Source: CAZJYI01 sp964550025 (GTDB lineage: Bacteria; Verrucomicrobiota; Kiritimatiellia; UBA8416; CAYOBW01). From it: a DNA stretch of 64,000 nt. How positions within the stretch are numbered: the first letter of the stretch is position 1; each line of letters opens with the position of its first letter. A program made the translations under genes and the position numbers. The notes beneath the pieces were generated by a model. It searched no databases. It had not been told where the DNA came from and was given only the letters and a program-made list of their open reading frames with translations. Location of the stretch: contig CAZJYI010000032.1 of NCBI GenBank assembly GCA_964550025.1, positions 1-64,000 of the forward strand, written 5' to 3'. Positions 39,990-49,572 of the stretch are shown here, one piece after another.

Positions 39990-42821
39990 TTGAGAGATAC
40001 CCTTGCCCTTGACGGCGAATGGCAGATCGCCTTCGACCCTTCCAACCAGGGCCGCGAAGCCCGGTGGCATGACCCCCAGGTTGTTCCCGAGCTCCCCGGC
40101 GCCCGCGCGATCCAGGTGCCGTGCTGCGGGGAAGAGGTCGAACAGGACTATGAGGGGGTCGCCTACTACCAGCGTCACGTAGCGATTCCAGGGGACTGGG
40201 CCGACCGCCGCCTCCACCTTGAGTTCGACGCCGTCAACTACATCGCCGATGTGTGGCTCAACGGCGCGCCGGTCGGGCGGCATGAAGGCGGCTACGGTCC
40301 CTTCCGCCTGCTGCTGCCCCGGGATGCGGTGGTCTTCGGCGGTGACAACGACCTCCGGGTTCGGGTACTGAGTCCCATTGTCGCCCAGAACAAGACCATT
40401 GACGGACTTGGCCAGAACGATGCGCCGCACTGGCGGGGCGCAATCACCGGGGGCATCTGGCAGTCCGTTCGCCTGATCGCGACCGGCGACGCCTGCGTTG
40501 ACCGTGTCTTCGTGCTTCCCCATTTGCAGGACGATACGGCCGAAGTGCGGGCGGTGATCCACTACCTCGGGGAAGCCGCGGCAAGCGTGAAGGTCAAGGT
40601 GGCGGTAGACGGGGCGGGCTCCCGCGAGGAAGAGGCGGTGCTGTCCAACGGGCCAAACGCCTTCACCTGGCAGCTACCCATACCGGAAGCCAGGTACTGG
40701 TGCATGCAGGATCCGCATCTCCATACCGTTCGCGTCGAAGTGGCCGGACAGGATGAAACGTCCGTCCGCTTCGGGATGCGCGAACTGACCATTCGGAACG
40801 ATCGGTTCGAGCTCAACGGCGAAGCCGTGACCATCAAGGCGGCCTTCTTCGAGGGACTCTATCCGACCAGATTGGCATTGCCCGACAGCGAGGACATGGC
40901 GCGACGCGAACTCCAGTTGGCCAGGGAGGCCGGCTTCAACATGATTCGCCCCTGGCGTAAACCACCGCCGCCTTCGTGGTTGGATTTGTGCGACGAGATG
41001 GGCCTGATGGTCGTCGGCGGACTGCCGATCGAGTGCATGCAGCGTTGGCCCACGGTGACCCCGGAGCTGCCCTGGCGGGTAGAAAACGAAGTGCGATCCG
41101 CCGTGCTGCGCGACCGCAACCGCGCCTGTGTCGTGCAATGGGAGCTCTTCAATGAGCTATGGCGCGAAGAGTTGGTCGCGCTGAAAGAACCCATGGCCAT
41201 GCTCACCCGCGAGCTGGACCCGACACGGCTTATTCTGGACGAGTCAGGAGGCTTCTCCGGTGGCGCCAATATCTATCTGCCCGGAAAGACCGAACCGGAC
41301 AAATTCAACGACGTGCATTGCTATCCCGGGGCGCCGTTCGGCGACCGCACCTTCGACCACTTCCTCACCCTGGCTCGAACCCCCGACGAGCTTCGCGCCA
41401 TGGGCTTCGATCCCGAGGAAGTCCAGCACGACCACGTTTCCCCCGGCCTGCTCACCGTGGTATCGGAGATCGGATACGGCAGCCTGCCCGATCTGCCGGA
41501 CAACAACGCGCGTTTCGCGGAGACGGGTAATCCGCGGGTTCCCCCGTACCGCTACCATGCCATGCTCGAACGCAGCTATCGGGAGGTGTTGAAGCAAAAC
41601 GGCCTGGATGCCATCTACCCGGACCTCGAGACGTTTTGCGCCGAGCAGCAGCGCCTGCATGGGGCGGCGAACTACCGGATGATCGAAGCTATCCGCTCCA
41701 ATCCGCGCACCCGTGGATACGCGGTCCACGCGTTGACGGATGGCGACTGGGTGTTGGGAGCGGGGCTCATCGACTTGTTCCGGAATCCCAAGACGGTGTA
41801 TGGCGCCACCCAGGCAGCCAACCGGCCGCGCCTGCTTTCGTTACGGGCGCGACCACGCAACCTCTATGCCGGCCAGGACCTTCGACTGGAGCTGGTCGGT
41901 ATCAATGAGCTGACCCCGGTGGAGGGCCGCGTGGCGCTGTCGGTTCTCGATGCGACGGATCGGGAAGTGTGGAGCGACGCCTTCGAATGCACGTGGCCAA
42001 GTGGAGTTTCCGAGATGTTCGAGCAGAGCGTGCCGATGCCGGCAGTTTCCGGAAGCTATCGCGCCTGCGCGCGATTCGAGGATTTGGCCGGGGAGGTCGT
42101 GGCTGAACGAGTGTGGGAAGTTGACCTGTTTGGGGAGGACCGGCTCGCGCGTCCCCAGGCTAAGCCGGCGGTGTTGGATCCCGGGGGCTGCCTGACCGCC
42201 TTCCTGGATGAACGCAGCATCGGGTACCTGCCCTTTTCCGGCGAGCTGGACGTCACCGTTCCGGTACTCGTCACACTACCGGAGAATACCGAGCAGCCGC
42301 ATCCCGTCTTCCAGGAGCTGCAGACCTTCGTTGAGAACGGCGGCACGGCCGTCTACCTGGAGCTGTTCAAGCGGGCGAAAGACAGTCCGTATTGGAATGC
42401 GGAGCGGGCGCCCCGGACACTCATGCCGGTGGCCGGGGCGGTTCAGCACGCGCTCGGGCTGTGGGTCGGGGTCTCGCACATCGTGACCGATCACCCCGTT
42501 TTCGAGGGCTTGCCGGTCAACCGAATGATGGGGCAGGTATACGAGAACGTCTGGTCTCCGCACTGCCTGGTGGGTACCGGCGCTTCCCTCATCGCTGCTG
42601 CCGTCAGTCATAACTTCCACCAGCATGACACCCAGAACCAACACTTCATGGGTCCGGAGGAAGCCTGGGCCGGGATGGAGGTAGGGGTGGTGAACCATGG
42701 CGAAGGGCGCTACGTGCTGTCGGCGCTTCGGCTGATCGAAAACCTGGGCAAAGACCCCGTGGCGGACTGCATCCTGTATAACCTGCTCCGCTGGGTGACA
42801 CGGCCCGGCTCAACGGGTTGA
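39990..42821 (+). CDS. GH2-type glycoside hydrolase without signal peptide
   Basis: 943 residues from TTG 39990; the upstream AGAAGAGGTGA is spaced five bases from this codon, better than for the in-frame GTG at 39981. GH2 layout: sugar-binding sandwich (LALDGEWQIAFDPS, EFDAVNYIADVWLNG), immunoglobulin-like domain, TIM barrel with acid/base Glu in WELFNE (codon 41154-41156) and likely nucleophile Glu in VSEIGYG (codon 41466-41468), then a C-terminal region with a DUF4159 or glutamine-amidotransferase-like look. Very similar to the secreted paralogue at 50635-53538, but without an export signal, so probably cytoplasmic. Beta-galactosidase or beta-glucuronidase-like activity is likely; the substrate is not defined. 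Confidence 0.85.
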   Translation: MRDTLALDGEWQIAFDPSNQGREARWHDPQVVPELPGARAIQVPCCGEEVEQDYEGVAYYQRHVAIPGDWADRRLHLEFDAVNYIADVWLNGAPVGRHEGGYGPFRLLLPRDAVVFGGDNDLRVRVLSPIVAQNKTIDGLGQNDAPHWRGAITGGIWQSVRLIATGDACVDRVFVLPHLQDDTAEVRAVIHYLGEAAASVKVKVAVDGAGSREEEAVLSNGPNAFTWQLPIPEARYWCMQDPHLHTVRVEVAGQDETSVRFGMRELTIRNDRFELNGEAVTIKAAFFEGLYPTRLALPDSEDMARRELQLAREAGFNMIRPWRKPPPPSWLDLCDEMGLMVVGGLPIECMQRWPTVTPELPWRVENEVRSAVLRDRNRACVVQWELFNELWREELVALKEPMAMLTRELDPTRLILDESGGFSGGANIYLPGKTEPDKFNDVHCYPGAPFGDRTFDHFLTLARTPDELRAMGFDPEEVQHDHVSPGLLTVVSEIGYGSLPDLPDNNARFAETGNPRVPPYRYHAMLERSYREVLKQNGLDAIYPDLETFCAEQQRLHGAANYRMIEAIRSNPRTRGYAVHALTDGDWVLGAGLIDLFRNPKTVYGATQAANRPRLLSLRARPRNLYAGQDLRLELVGINELTPVEGRVALSVLDATDREVWSDAFECTWPSGVSEMFEQSVPMPAVSGSYRACARFEDLAGEVVAERVWEVDLFGEDRLARPQAKPAVLDPGGCLTAFLDERSIGYLPFSGELDVTVPVLVTLPENTEQPHPVFQELQTFVENGGTAVYLELFKRAKDSPYWNAERAPRTLMPVAGAVQHALGLWVGVSHIVTDHPVFEGLPVNRMMGQVYENVWSPHCLVGTGASLIAAAVSHNFHQHDTQNQHFMGPEEAWAGMEVGVVNHGEGRYVLSALRLIENLGKDPVADCILYNLLRWVTRPGSTG

Positions 42822-43453
42822 CCCAGAATGGCGCTGACTTGAGCCTTGTTTCGGACGCGGCTCAGCACAGCCCACCAGAATGGCCGTTCAGAGCGACCGA
42901 AGCATGCCACAGACCCGCACAGGCCGAACGTGGAGGCAAAGCCGCCACGGTGATTGGCACGGCGTCTCCTGAACGACAGTTGAGAGGCTACTCCAAAGGG
43001 CAGAGCCGCCCACGTGTCTTCCCGTTCAAACTATCACGTGGGGTTCCTGACCCGGCCGACCGGGCCCTTCTCATCGGATAGGGGATGGTCTATCAAGTCT
43101 TCCCCGTGCAGTCGGTTACGGATGAGTTAATCGACCCGATGCGGCGCATGTCCGACCCATGCAACGGACAGATTTGCGGCTCCCGAAAACGCCGGTTTTC
43201 GTAGGCGCGATTCTTGGTCACACCTGTCGGCACACAAATCTCGGGGACGTCGCATCGACAAAAGCCCCGTCAAATGGGGCCAAACGTATCGTGCCCGCAT
43301 ATATAAGGAAAGCCCCACGATCGGGACTGCTCCATGCAACCAGTGGGGAATGCGGCGCTCACGGGCGTCGTGATGCAGCGCGTTGTTCGATCGTGATCCG
43401 TGGGGCCTATCCCAGATAGAGCCACTTCCTAACGGGCTCCGACGACCGCCGCG
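42822..43453. other. Gene-free stretch between convergent genes
   Basis: About 630 bp with no convincing frame, ribosome site or RNA gene. The only structure noted is GCCCC (43266-43270) pairing with GGGGC (43277-43281) in a small hairpin. Its size and lack of coding could mean a decayed gene, but I recognise no family in any frame. Confidence 0.4.
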
Positions 43454-44089
43454 TCACCGAGGCCCGTGGTCTTGCGCGCTGAGCGCGCGTGGGGGGATGT
43501 ACGACGGGTGTGCTTCGTCTTCATGCAGGATCTCGGCCAGCATCCGCGCACCGGCTTGGATCATAGGTGCACATTTCTCGGTCTTCACTCCCGCCTTCAA
43601 CCGCTCGCGTCCTTCAGAAGTGGTAAGGTCGAGCCCACAGATTCCACGGCACGAAAGCGTGTGGTGCGCCTTCTGGAAGCGTTGCAGGAATTGCCCGCAG
43701 GCGGCAAACACCCGCATTTTCTTCTTCTTGTAGTCCGCTTCTCTTGAGCCGACCACGAGCCCAGTTACCATCGTAGCACCGGTCACGATTCCGCAGATAT
43801 GTCCTTGGACGCCGATACCACCTCCCATCCCGAGCGCGATATCCGGGATTAGGGGACTCTCGATGCTGAGCACCTCACAGCAGCCGAGCAGCATGGCTTC
43901 GCCACACGTCTTCTTTCCCGGAATGAAATTCCGATGTACCGCTTTCGCCAGTACTTCCGGGTCTGGGCTTTTGAACGGCTCCGGTCCGCTCCTTGCTTGA
44001 GTGGCGCAGGCTCTGTTTCGAGCGATCAAGATGCCGGTTGCTGTCGCGAGACCAGTTGTTGATACTCTCATGAAGTCGCGTCGGTTCAT
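43454..44089 (-). CDS. C_GCAxxG_C_C-family redox protein with Tat signal
   Basis: 211 residues starting at ATG 44089 with AAGGAGG upstream. The N-terminus is a twin-arginine signal (MNRRDFMRVSTTGLATATG). The body shows the cysteine pattern of the C_GCAxxG_C_C family: CGEAMLLGCCEV, a glycine-rich GMGGGIGVQGHICG, then C in FAACGQFL and CRGICGLDL. Such proteins are thought to bind a metal or redox centre, but their role is unsettled. A 53-residue cysteine-rich protein gene lies 162 bp upstream on the same strand. A Tat signal on this family is uncommon in my experience, and would place it outside the cytoplasm. Confidence 0.75.
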   Translation of the reverse strand: MNRRDFMRVSTTGLATATGILIARNRACATQARSGPEPFKSPDPEVLAKAVHRNFIPGKKTCGEAMLLGCCEVLSIESPLIPDIALGMGGGIGVQGHICGIVTGATMVTGLVVGSREADYKKKKMRVFAACGQFLQRFQKAHHTLSCRGICGLDLTTSEGRERLKAGVKTEKCAPMIQAGARMLAEILHEDEAHPSYIPPRALSAQDHGPR

Positions 44090-44251
44090 TGAAGACCTCC
44101 TTACCGCTTTCGTGTTCCCGTTGAATGACGAGAACGGGAATCTCAAGGCATATCGAATGCGGCGCTCCGACTCGGTCCAGCGAGCCTGTCCGCGCCCTCT
44201 TGATGCAATCGCTTGTAGGTCGTGGTTGGGGCTTGGTGTGTCTCGCTCAGG

Positions 44252-44413
44252 TCAAGACCCACTCTTGGACTGCTGCTCCTGCTGGTCTCCTCCTTCTGCC
44301 TCACAAGGATGCCCCTTCGACTCCGGATGGCACTCCGCAATCTGCTCGGCAGTGCAGTTCTCCGGCCTGTCCTTCAACTTCTCCGGCTTTGTACAGCCAC
44401 ACTTGTCACACAT
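44252..44413 (-). CDS. 53-residue cysteine-rich microprotein
   Basis: A small open frame starting MCDKCGCTKPEKL and continuing through CTAEQIAECHPESKGHPCEA to SKSGS. It has six cysteines, with CxxCxC at the N-terminus, two in CTAEQIAEC and one in HPC; the AEQIAECH stretch resembles a small family of cysteine-rich metal-binding-type proteins with CTPEQIKKCH in this position, recalled from memory. A near-ideal ribosome site, AAAGGAGGAG, sits just upstream of the ATG. No signal peptide. It precedes the C_GCAxxG protein on the same strand, which suggests a joint redox or metal role. No function is known to me. Confidence 0.7.
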   Translation of the reverse strand: MCDKCGCTKPEKLKDRPENCTAEQIAECHPESKGHPCEAEGGDQQEQQSKSGS

Positions 44414-44947
44414 GGTTCTCCTCCTTTCGTGTTATTCGACCCTCCAGACCCGAGTTGTTACTAACGCGCAACTCCCTGCCCTCCTATCCACGGATTATTG
44501 CGGATAGCCGGGACAGATTTGCCTCTTATCCACCCGAAATGCCGGGCAAGACAGGACATAACCCCATTCATCGTCCCCTCATCGACTCGTACCTTGCCGG
44601 GCCTCCTATATGTTAGCAGTGGATCACGGGCTGTCCAGATGTTTCGCGGGGAAGTGATCCTACAGGAAGCCCACCCAATGTCACCCATGTCATGAACGAA
44701 GGAGTAAACGCCGTGAGAGGTCCTTTGGACATTTCTGACGTGTCCTTCGGAGCAAACGGAACGAATGGACGCCCCACCGTCGTGTCCGCTCCATGACGTT
44801 GGTTCCCTGCCGTAATCTCGGCATACCGTGACATATGCGGTGGATGATGCGCAGTTCCGTCGGCGTTATCAGGGGGCATCTGACTCGCGATGACGGGTTC
44901 TTCCTGCGTCGACATCCCGCCGCTGTCTGGCGAGCGGTCCCCACCGG
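44414..44947. other. Gene-free stretch
   Basis: About 530 bp between the end of the DUF1302 gene and the cysteine-rich microprotein gene. It must contain the promoter for the microprotein. A TATCC/GGATA inverted pair spans about 44491-44515. Open frames here lack ribosome sites and recognisable protein features. Confidence 0.4.
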
Positions 44948-46312
44948 CTAGAAGCTGTACCGCAACTCGGCGAAGACTCGGTCGTTATCGCCAATCGTAT
45001 CGTACGGCGGCATGTCTCCGGACCGGTAGTCCACTATCCCGGCGGTCAGCTTGACGACGTCGGTCACGTCGTATTCGGCCCAGAAGCGCTGGAACCCGCC
45101 GTCCCCGCCGTCCGTACCGAAGACTCGAAGGAGATAGCGCAGGCGCAACGTGTCGTGCCAACAGTCGCGAGTGAGACGCAGAGCCGCCTGGAATTCATCT
45201 TCCTGCGCATTGTCCGGTGCGTTGCCCATTTCCTCATCATACCCCATGATGTGACGATTCGCCGCTTCCAGAGAGATCACCGTGTCGGTGATACCTCGAT
45301 ACTCGACTCCCCCCAGGACGTCGACTCTCGACCTGGAGTCGTGCGGGTCCGCCGAGTATTCCAGTCCGTCGAGCCAGGCAAGTTCCGCCTTGAAGAGCCA
45401 ATTCCCCGCGGCAAGACTGGAGGCGGCACCGGCCATCAGGACTCTGGCATGATGCCGCTCCATCGCAGCGGACACGGGATCGACTTCGACGTGCCCTTCG
45501 TCATCGAACACACTGGCCATGTGGAAGGCGATGTCCCATTTCCCTACGATCCCGCTCAGCGCCACGCCGTATTGTGTGTTCTCCCATGACATCCCCGGTT
45601 CTGCCTCGTGCGGCGGTTCAGAGTCGGAAACGTAGAAATCGCTGCCAAACGGCGGTGTCTTGGAGAAGCGGGGTTCGTGGATGAACAGCGCGGTCAGATT
45701 CCACGTGCCGACATGGTAGTCCAGTCGCGTCATGCCAACGGGCAGACGCAGATACTCGATATCGACCATCCCGGGCTCACGCCTGTCGAGCGGGTTCAGA
45801 ACATCGGTTACACGAATGGTGTCTGACTTCCCCCAGACTACGATTTGCCGGCCCACCTTGAGGTCAAGACTGTCGGTTACCGCCCCCTGAAGGTAGGCCT
45901 CGTCGAGCTCGACCTCATCCTCGTGCGCGTCCAATACCGCGTCGCGGTACGCATCACGGCCGTGCAGGGAGTAGATCGCGTCATAGTAGCCATGGCCGCC
46001 GACGCGCGCCTTCCACTCGAGAGGCAATCTGAGATCCATCCCCAGCTCCAGGCGCCCCCGCAAACGGGAGAATCCACGATAGTCGGTCTCGCCCGGGGCC
46101 GGATGGCCGTGGGCGTAGTTGTAGGCCGTGGACAGTCCCACCGAACCGTCCAGCTCGCACCGTGAGGGTTTGAAGATCTCCGTTTCGTTCGTGGACACCA
46201 GCTCCGTGTCGTCATCGAAGCCGTCCAACACATCCGACAACTCATCAGCAGGGAGGGAGGAAACGAGGACGACGAGCACGCCCAGTGCGAGGATTGGCGT
46301 GAAGCCCCTCAT
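44948..46312 (-). CDS. DUF1302-type outer-membrane beta-barrel protein
   Basis: 454 residues with a signal peptide (MRGFTPILALGVLVVLVSSL). Alternating aromatic/polar strands and the C-terminal phenylalanine (VFAELRYSF) mark an outer-membrane barrel, and segments such as GRQIVVWGKSDTIRVTDVLN and NPLDRREPG are typical of DUF1302 proteins. It starts at 46312 overlapping the stop of the LolA-like gene (TGATG), the last gene of an ArsR/MMPL/LolA-like/DUF1302 run. This family often accompanies MMPL transporters handling lipids or hydrophobic compounds. Confidence 0.85.
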   Translation of the reverse strand: MRGFTPILALGVLVVLVSSLPADELSDVLDGFDDDTELVSTNETEIFKPSRCELDGSVGLSTAYNYAHGHPAPGETDYRGFSRLRGRLELGMDLRLPLEWKARVGGHGYYDAIYSLHGRDAYRDAVLDAHEDEVELDEAYLQGAVTDSLDLKVGRQIVVWGKSDTIRVTDVLNPLDRREPGMVDIEYLRLPVGMTRLDYHVGTWNLTALFIHEPRFSKTPPFGSDFYVSDSEPPHEAEPGMSWENTQYGVALSGIVGKWDIAFHMASVFDDEGHVEVDPVSAAMERHHARVLMAGAASSLAAGNWLFKAELAWLDGLEYSADPHDSRSRVDVLGGVEYRGITDTVISLEAANRHIMGYDEEMGNAPDNAQEDEFQAALRLTRDCWHDTLRLRYLLRVFGTDGGDGGFQRFWAEYDVTDVVKLTAGIVDYRSGDMPPYDTIGDNDRVFAELRYSF

Positions 46313-47139
46313 CAGAGTCCCTTCTCCAGGCGGCGAACGCTCAAGAACGACTCGTCGAGATCCTGGCCGAACTTGACATCCTGATGCCTGAGGATGGTCT
46401 TGTGGAACGTGACGTTCCCCTTCTTCGTCGTCATGTGGACCTCCGTGGGAACCCAGACGTTGTCGATCAGATCCAGTTTCTTCACGTCCATGTACTTGAG
46501 TCTGTTGCCCTCCTTGACGAAGTGAACGGCACGGATGACGACGTGGTTGTCCTGGCGAACAAAGAGAAGAGACTTCGTGTAGCCGGTCTCGTCGATCACG
46601 TCCTCGTTCTTCGGCACAGCCTCGATGATCCAGGTGTTCCACTTGCCTACGGCCTGTGTTTTGACGATCCGGAAGTCATAGTCTTCCAGGTTGCGTGACG
46701 TCATATCCGAATAGCTGAAATCCGACCCCATGAAGCTCTTGCTCTTGTCCGTTGAAGCAATCCGCTTGGTCTTCTTGAGCGCGGGGAGATAGAGCCACTG
46801 GTCATCGTCTTTCTCCGGATCGTCGTAGTCGTAGGTCAGGAACCCGGCATCCTTCACATCAGGGGGATGCAGAAAGAACATCAGCTTCAGAACGTCTTCT
46901 CCCTTGTCCTTGAGATGCGTACGGATCTTCCGCACCCGTTCCTTGCCGTGCTTGTCGATGAGGAGCATCGTCATGCTGGTCGTTCGGTTGTCCCCGTCGT
47001 CCCGCTCCTCGACTTTCGTCATGATCTCCCGAGCCTCGGCATCGTCTGCCCGGGCCGGGGGTGGACAGAAGAGGAAATTCGCCAGTAGGCCGATGAAGGC
47101 GGATGCCGCGGCCATGCGTTGCGAGGGTGCAAAGGTCAT
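46312..47139 (-). CDS. LolA-like outer membrane lipoprotein-sorting family protein
   Basis: 275 residues with an N-terminal export signal ending near PPPARAD. Family landmarks: EAREIMTKVEERDDGDNRTT, RIRTHLK-type segment, DQWLYLPALKKTKRIAS, SFMGSDFSYSDMTSRNLEDYD and KGNVTFHKTILRHQDVKFGQ. It resembles the LolA-like proteins that accompany MMPL/RND transporters rather than housekeeping LolA. It overlaps the MMPL stop by ATGA (47136-47139) and has GGAGGG upstream. Probably a periplasmic carrier of a hydrophobic cargo between the MMPL pump and the outer-membrane barrel. Confidence 0.9.
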   Translation of the reverse strand: MTFAPSQRMAAASAFIGLLANFLFCPPPARADDAEAREIMTKVEERDDGDNRTTSMTMLLIDKHGKERVRKIRTHLKDKGEDVLKLMFFLHPPDVKDAGFLTYDYDDPEKDDDQWLYLPALKKTKRIASTDKSKSFMGSDFSYSDMTSRNLEDYDFRIVKTQAVGKWNTWIIEAVPKNEDVIDETGYTKSLLFVRQDNHVVIRAVHFVKEGNRLKYMDVKKLDLIDNVWVPTEVHMTTKKGNVTFHKTILRHQDVKFGQDLDESFLSVRRLEKGL

Positions 47140-49556
47140 TTGCTTCCCTCCTGGGGTTTGGCGCCGCTTCGACTGGCCATCAGCACCATGAGCGCCGGGG
47201 CCAGAAAGAAATCGGCCAGGAGGGCAACGACAATCGCGATCCCCACGAGCAGCCCGAAATTGACCATGTTGTTCATGTAGGCAAACATGTAGATGAAGAA
47301 GCCGATCGAGAGCACGATGCTCGTCGTCAGCATGGCGCGACCGGTCGTGGACAGCGTCAGGCGCACCGCCTCGTGCGGGTTGCCGGTTTGCTGGACATAC
47401 CGCCGGAAGTTGTGGACGAAGTGTATCGTATCGTCCACGGCGAGGCCGAGAGCGATCGAGCCCACCAGCATGGTGAACATGTCCAACGGCATCCCGGTCG
47501 GGACCATGACGGCCATGGCCACCAGGATCGGCAGTACGTTGGGAATCATGCTTACCACCCCCACGCGGAAGCTGCCGATGAGGACGATCATCATCACCGT
47601 TATCGCGGCAAAGGCGATCACGTAGCTCTTCGCCGAACTCTCGATAGACGCGGAGAACGCCCGCCCCATGAGGGGGGTGACGCCCGTCACCGTGACCTGG
47701 GCTGATTCGCCCAGCTTCTCCTCAAATGTGCCCCTGACCCGTTCGATGATCTCCTCGTACTTGACCGCATCGACCCACGGCAGCTTCATCGCCACGCGCA
47801 GTTTGCTGAACTGGCTGTCGACCACGTCCTCCAGATCGTCGGACCCGCTGTTCTCGAAGAGGAGAAGCTCCTGGGCAATCAGTGTTCTGTTCGTCGGGAT
47901 CGTGTAGAACTCGGGGCGGTTCTCGTTCAAGGCCCGATTGATCTCCTTGAGGATCGTCGGCAGCGACCATGCTTTGCCTATGAAATAGCCGTCACCTTCC
48001 ATCGTCTCCAGCTCCGCACACAACGTGTCGAGTTTGCGCAGGAGCATCGGATCGTGAAGTCCGTTCTCACGTCCCGTGTCCACCACGACCATCATCGAAA
48101 TGGAGCCCTTTAGTGCTTTGTCGATTGTCTCGGTGGAGCGCCGAATGGGACTCGTTTTCGGAAACCATTCGAGCTGGTTGTGTGAGAACCGCAGTTGCGA
48201 AGCCAATAGCGCGCATGCCGCGATCAAAATGAAGCTCACCACCACGATGGCCTTGGCGTGTTTGACCGCGAAGTCCGCCGTCCCCAGAAGCACGCGGTCC
48301 ATGAGTGGACTTCCGCTATCCGTCCGCGGTTTCCTGCGCCGCAGGGGGCAGAGGGAAAGCAACGCCGGAAGCAGCACGATGGTGAAAACAAGGGAGACGA
48401 TGACCCCCGCGGCCGCGAATCGACCAAGGTCGGCAATCGGAGCAATCTCCGCCATGGAGAAGGAGCCGAGACCCGCTGCCGTCGTCAAACCGGTCATCAC
48501 AATCGCCAGCCCGGAATGCCCCATCGCATGGGCGAGGGCCTCCTCCTTGTCGCCGACGTCATCGAAACGCTTGAAGAAGATCGCCAGGAGGTGGACGGAT
48601 GCTCCCACCCCGACCGCGAGAAGGAACGAAGGGAGGATCTGGGTGGGCATCTTGATCGGCGTACCGGTCAGGGGCATGAGCGCAAGCGTACAGACCACCG
48701 AGAGAACCACGGCAACGAGCGGCAAGAGGACGCCGGAGATCCGTCGGAAGATAACAAACAGGAACACGGCAATCGTGGCGACCACAAGCCTGATGAACTT
48801 CATCATGTCCCTTTTCATCGTCCGCTTCAGCGTGCTTGTCACCACGGAAGAACCGGCAAGGAAGACCTTGAAGGTCGGGTCCTTGTGGCGTTCTATCGCC
48901 TTCCTGACGGCGGCGACGGCCTTGTTGTTCTCCTTGTCGGTCAGGTACTTCCGCTTCGGAGCCGGCGACACCTCTTCGTCGAACCCCTGCAGGACATCGT
49001 TGCCGGCGCCCGCGGACGAATACGTGTCGAGCTGAATGACAATCGTCGTGAACGTGCCGTCCTCGGAGAGAAGGACGTTCTTGTATACCGGGTTCGAAAG
49101 CGCGCGGGCCTTGACGGCGGCGAGCTCGGTCTGGTTTGTCGGCCAGTGCTCGAGGAGATCTTCGACAACGAGTTCGTCCGCCTCGCCCCTCGTGTTGCGC
49201 GCGTTGATGAGGCTCGTAATGTCGTCCACGTACGGCACATTCGTTTCCAGGTCCTTGTGGAAAGCCTTCAGCTTCTTCAGAAACGCATCCGTGAAGACGT
49301 CTGCGCGTATCCCGATGATGATCCGCTCGTCGAGCCCGAACTGATCTCTGTAGGCGTTGTACGCCACGAGAACGGGGTCATTCTTGTGAAAGAAACTGTC
49401 GGATGAAGTCCTGACGGTGATCTTCCGCAACTGGGTCGACAGTCCAACCACGAGGAGAAGCACCAGCGCAACCGTCTTGAGACGATTGCGAAAAATCCAG
49501 TGCCCGAGTGCTTCAAAGCGTTTCTCTGCAATATCTCGCCACGTAGAGAGCTTCAT
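47136..49556 (-). CDS. MMPL/RND-family transporter
   Basis: 806 residues: a first transmembrane helix (about 25-42), a large periplasmic loop, then two groups of membrane helices, with a second periplasmic loop between them, as in MMPL/HpnN-like exporters. Membrane motifs seen: FLLAVGVGASVHLLAIFFKR, GLTTAAGLGSFS, then GSIALGLAVDDTIHFVHNFR with its buried Asp pair expected for proton coupling. AAGGAGG lies 10 bases before ATG 49556. It follows the ArsR gene by 16 bp. The cargo is likely a lipid or other hydrophobic molecule; no direct evidence here. Confidence 0.92.
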   Translation of the reverse strand: MKLSTWRDIAEKRFEALGHWIFRNRLKTVALVLLLVVGLSTQLRKITVRTSSDSFFHKNDPVLVAYNAYRDQFGLDERIIIGIRADVFTDAFLKKLKAFHKDLETNVPYVDDITSLINARNTRGEADELVVEDLLEHWPTNQTELAAVKARALSNPVYKNVLLSEDGTFTTIVIQLDTYSSAGAGNDVLQGFDEEVSPAPKRKYLTDKENNKAVAAVRKAIERHKDPTFKVFLAGSSVVTSTLKRTMKRDMMKFIRLVVATIAVFLFVIFRRISGVLLPLVAVVLSVVCTLALMPLTGTPIKMPTQILPSFLLAVGVGASVHLLAIFFKRFDDVGDKEEALAHAMGHSGLAIVMTGLTTAAGLGSFSMAEIAPIADLGRFAAAGVIVSLVFTIVLLPALLSLCPLRRRKPRTDSGSPLMDRVLLGTADFAVKHAKAIVVVSFILIAACALLASQLRFSHNQLEWFPKTSPIRRSTETIDKALKGSISMMVVVDTGRENGLHDPMLLRKLDTLCAELETMEGDGYFIGKAWSLPTILKEINRALNENRPEFYTIPTNRTLIAQELLLFENSGSDDLEDVVDSQFSKLRVAMKLPWVDAVKYEEIIERVRGTFEEKLGESAQVTVTGVTPLMGRAFSASIESSAKSYVIAFAAITVMMIVLIGSFRVGVVSMIPNVLPILVAMAVMVPTGMPLDMFTMLVGSIALGLAVDDTIHFVHNFRRYVQQTGNPHEAVRLTLSTTGRAMLTTSIVLSIGFFIYMFAYMNNMVNFGLLVGIAIVVALLADFFLAPALMVLMASRSGAKPQEGSK

Positions 49557-49572
49557 GTCGCTTTTGCCTCCT

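Noticed and set aside
44613..44915. A 100-codon minus-strand frame in the 44.4-44.9 kb gap
   Set aside because: No ribosome site, no homology I recognise, and no sensible domain.
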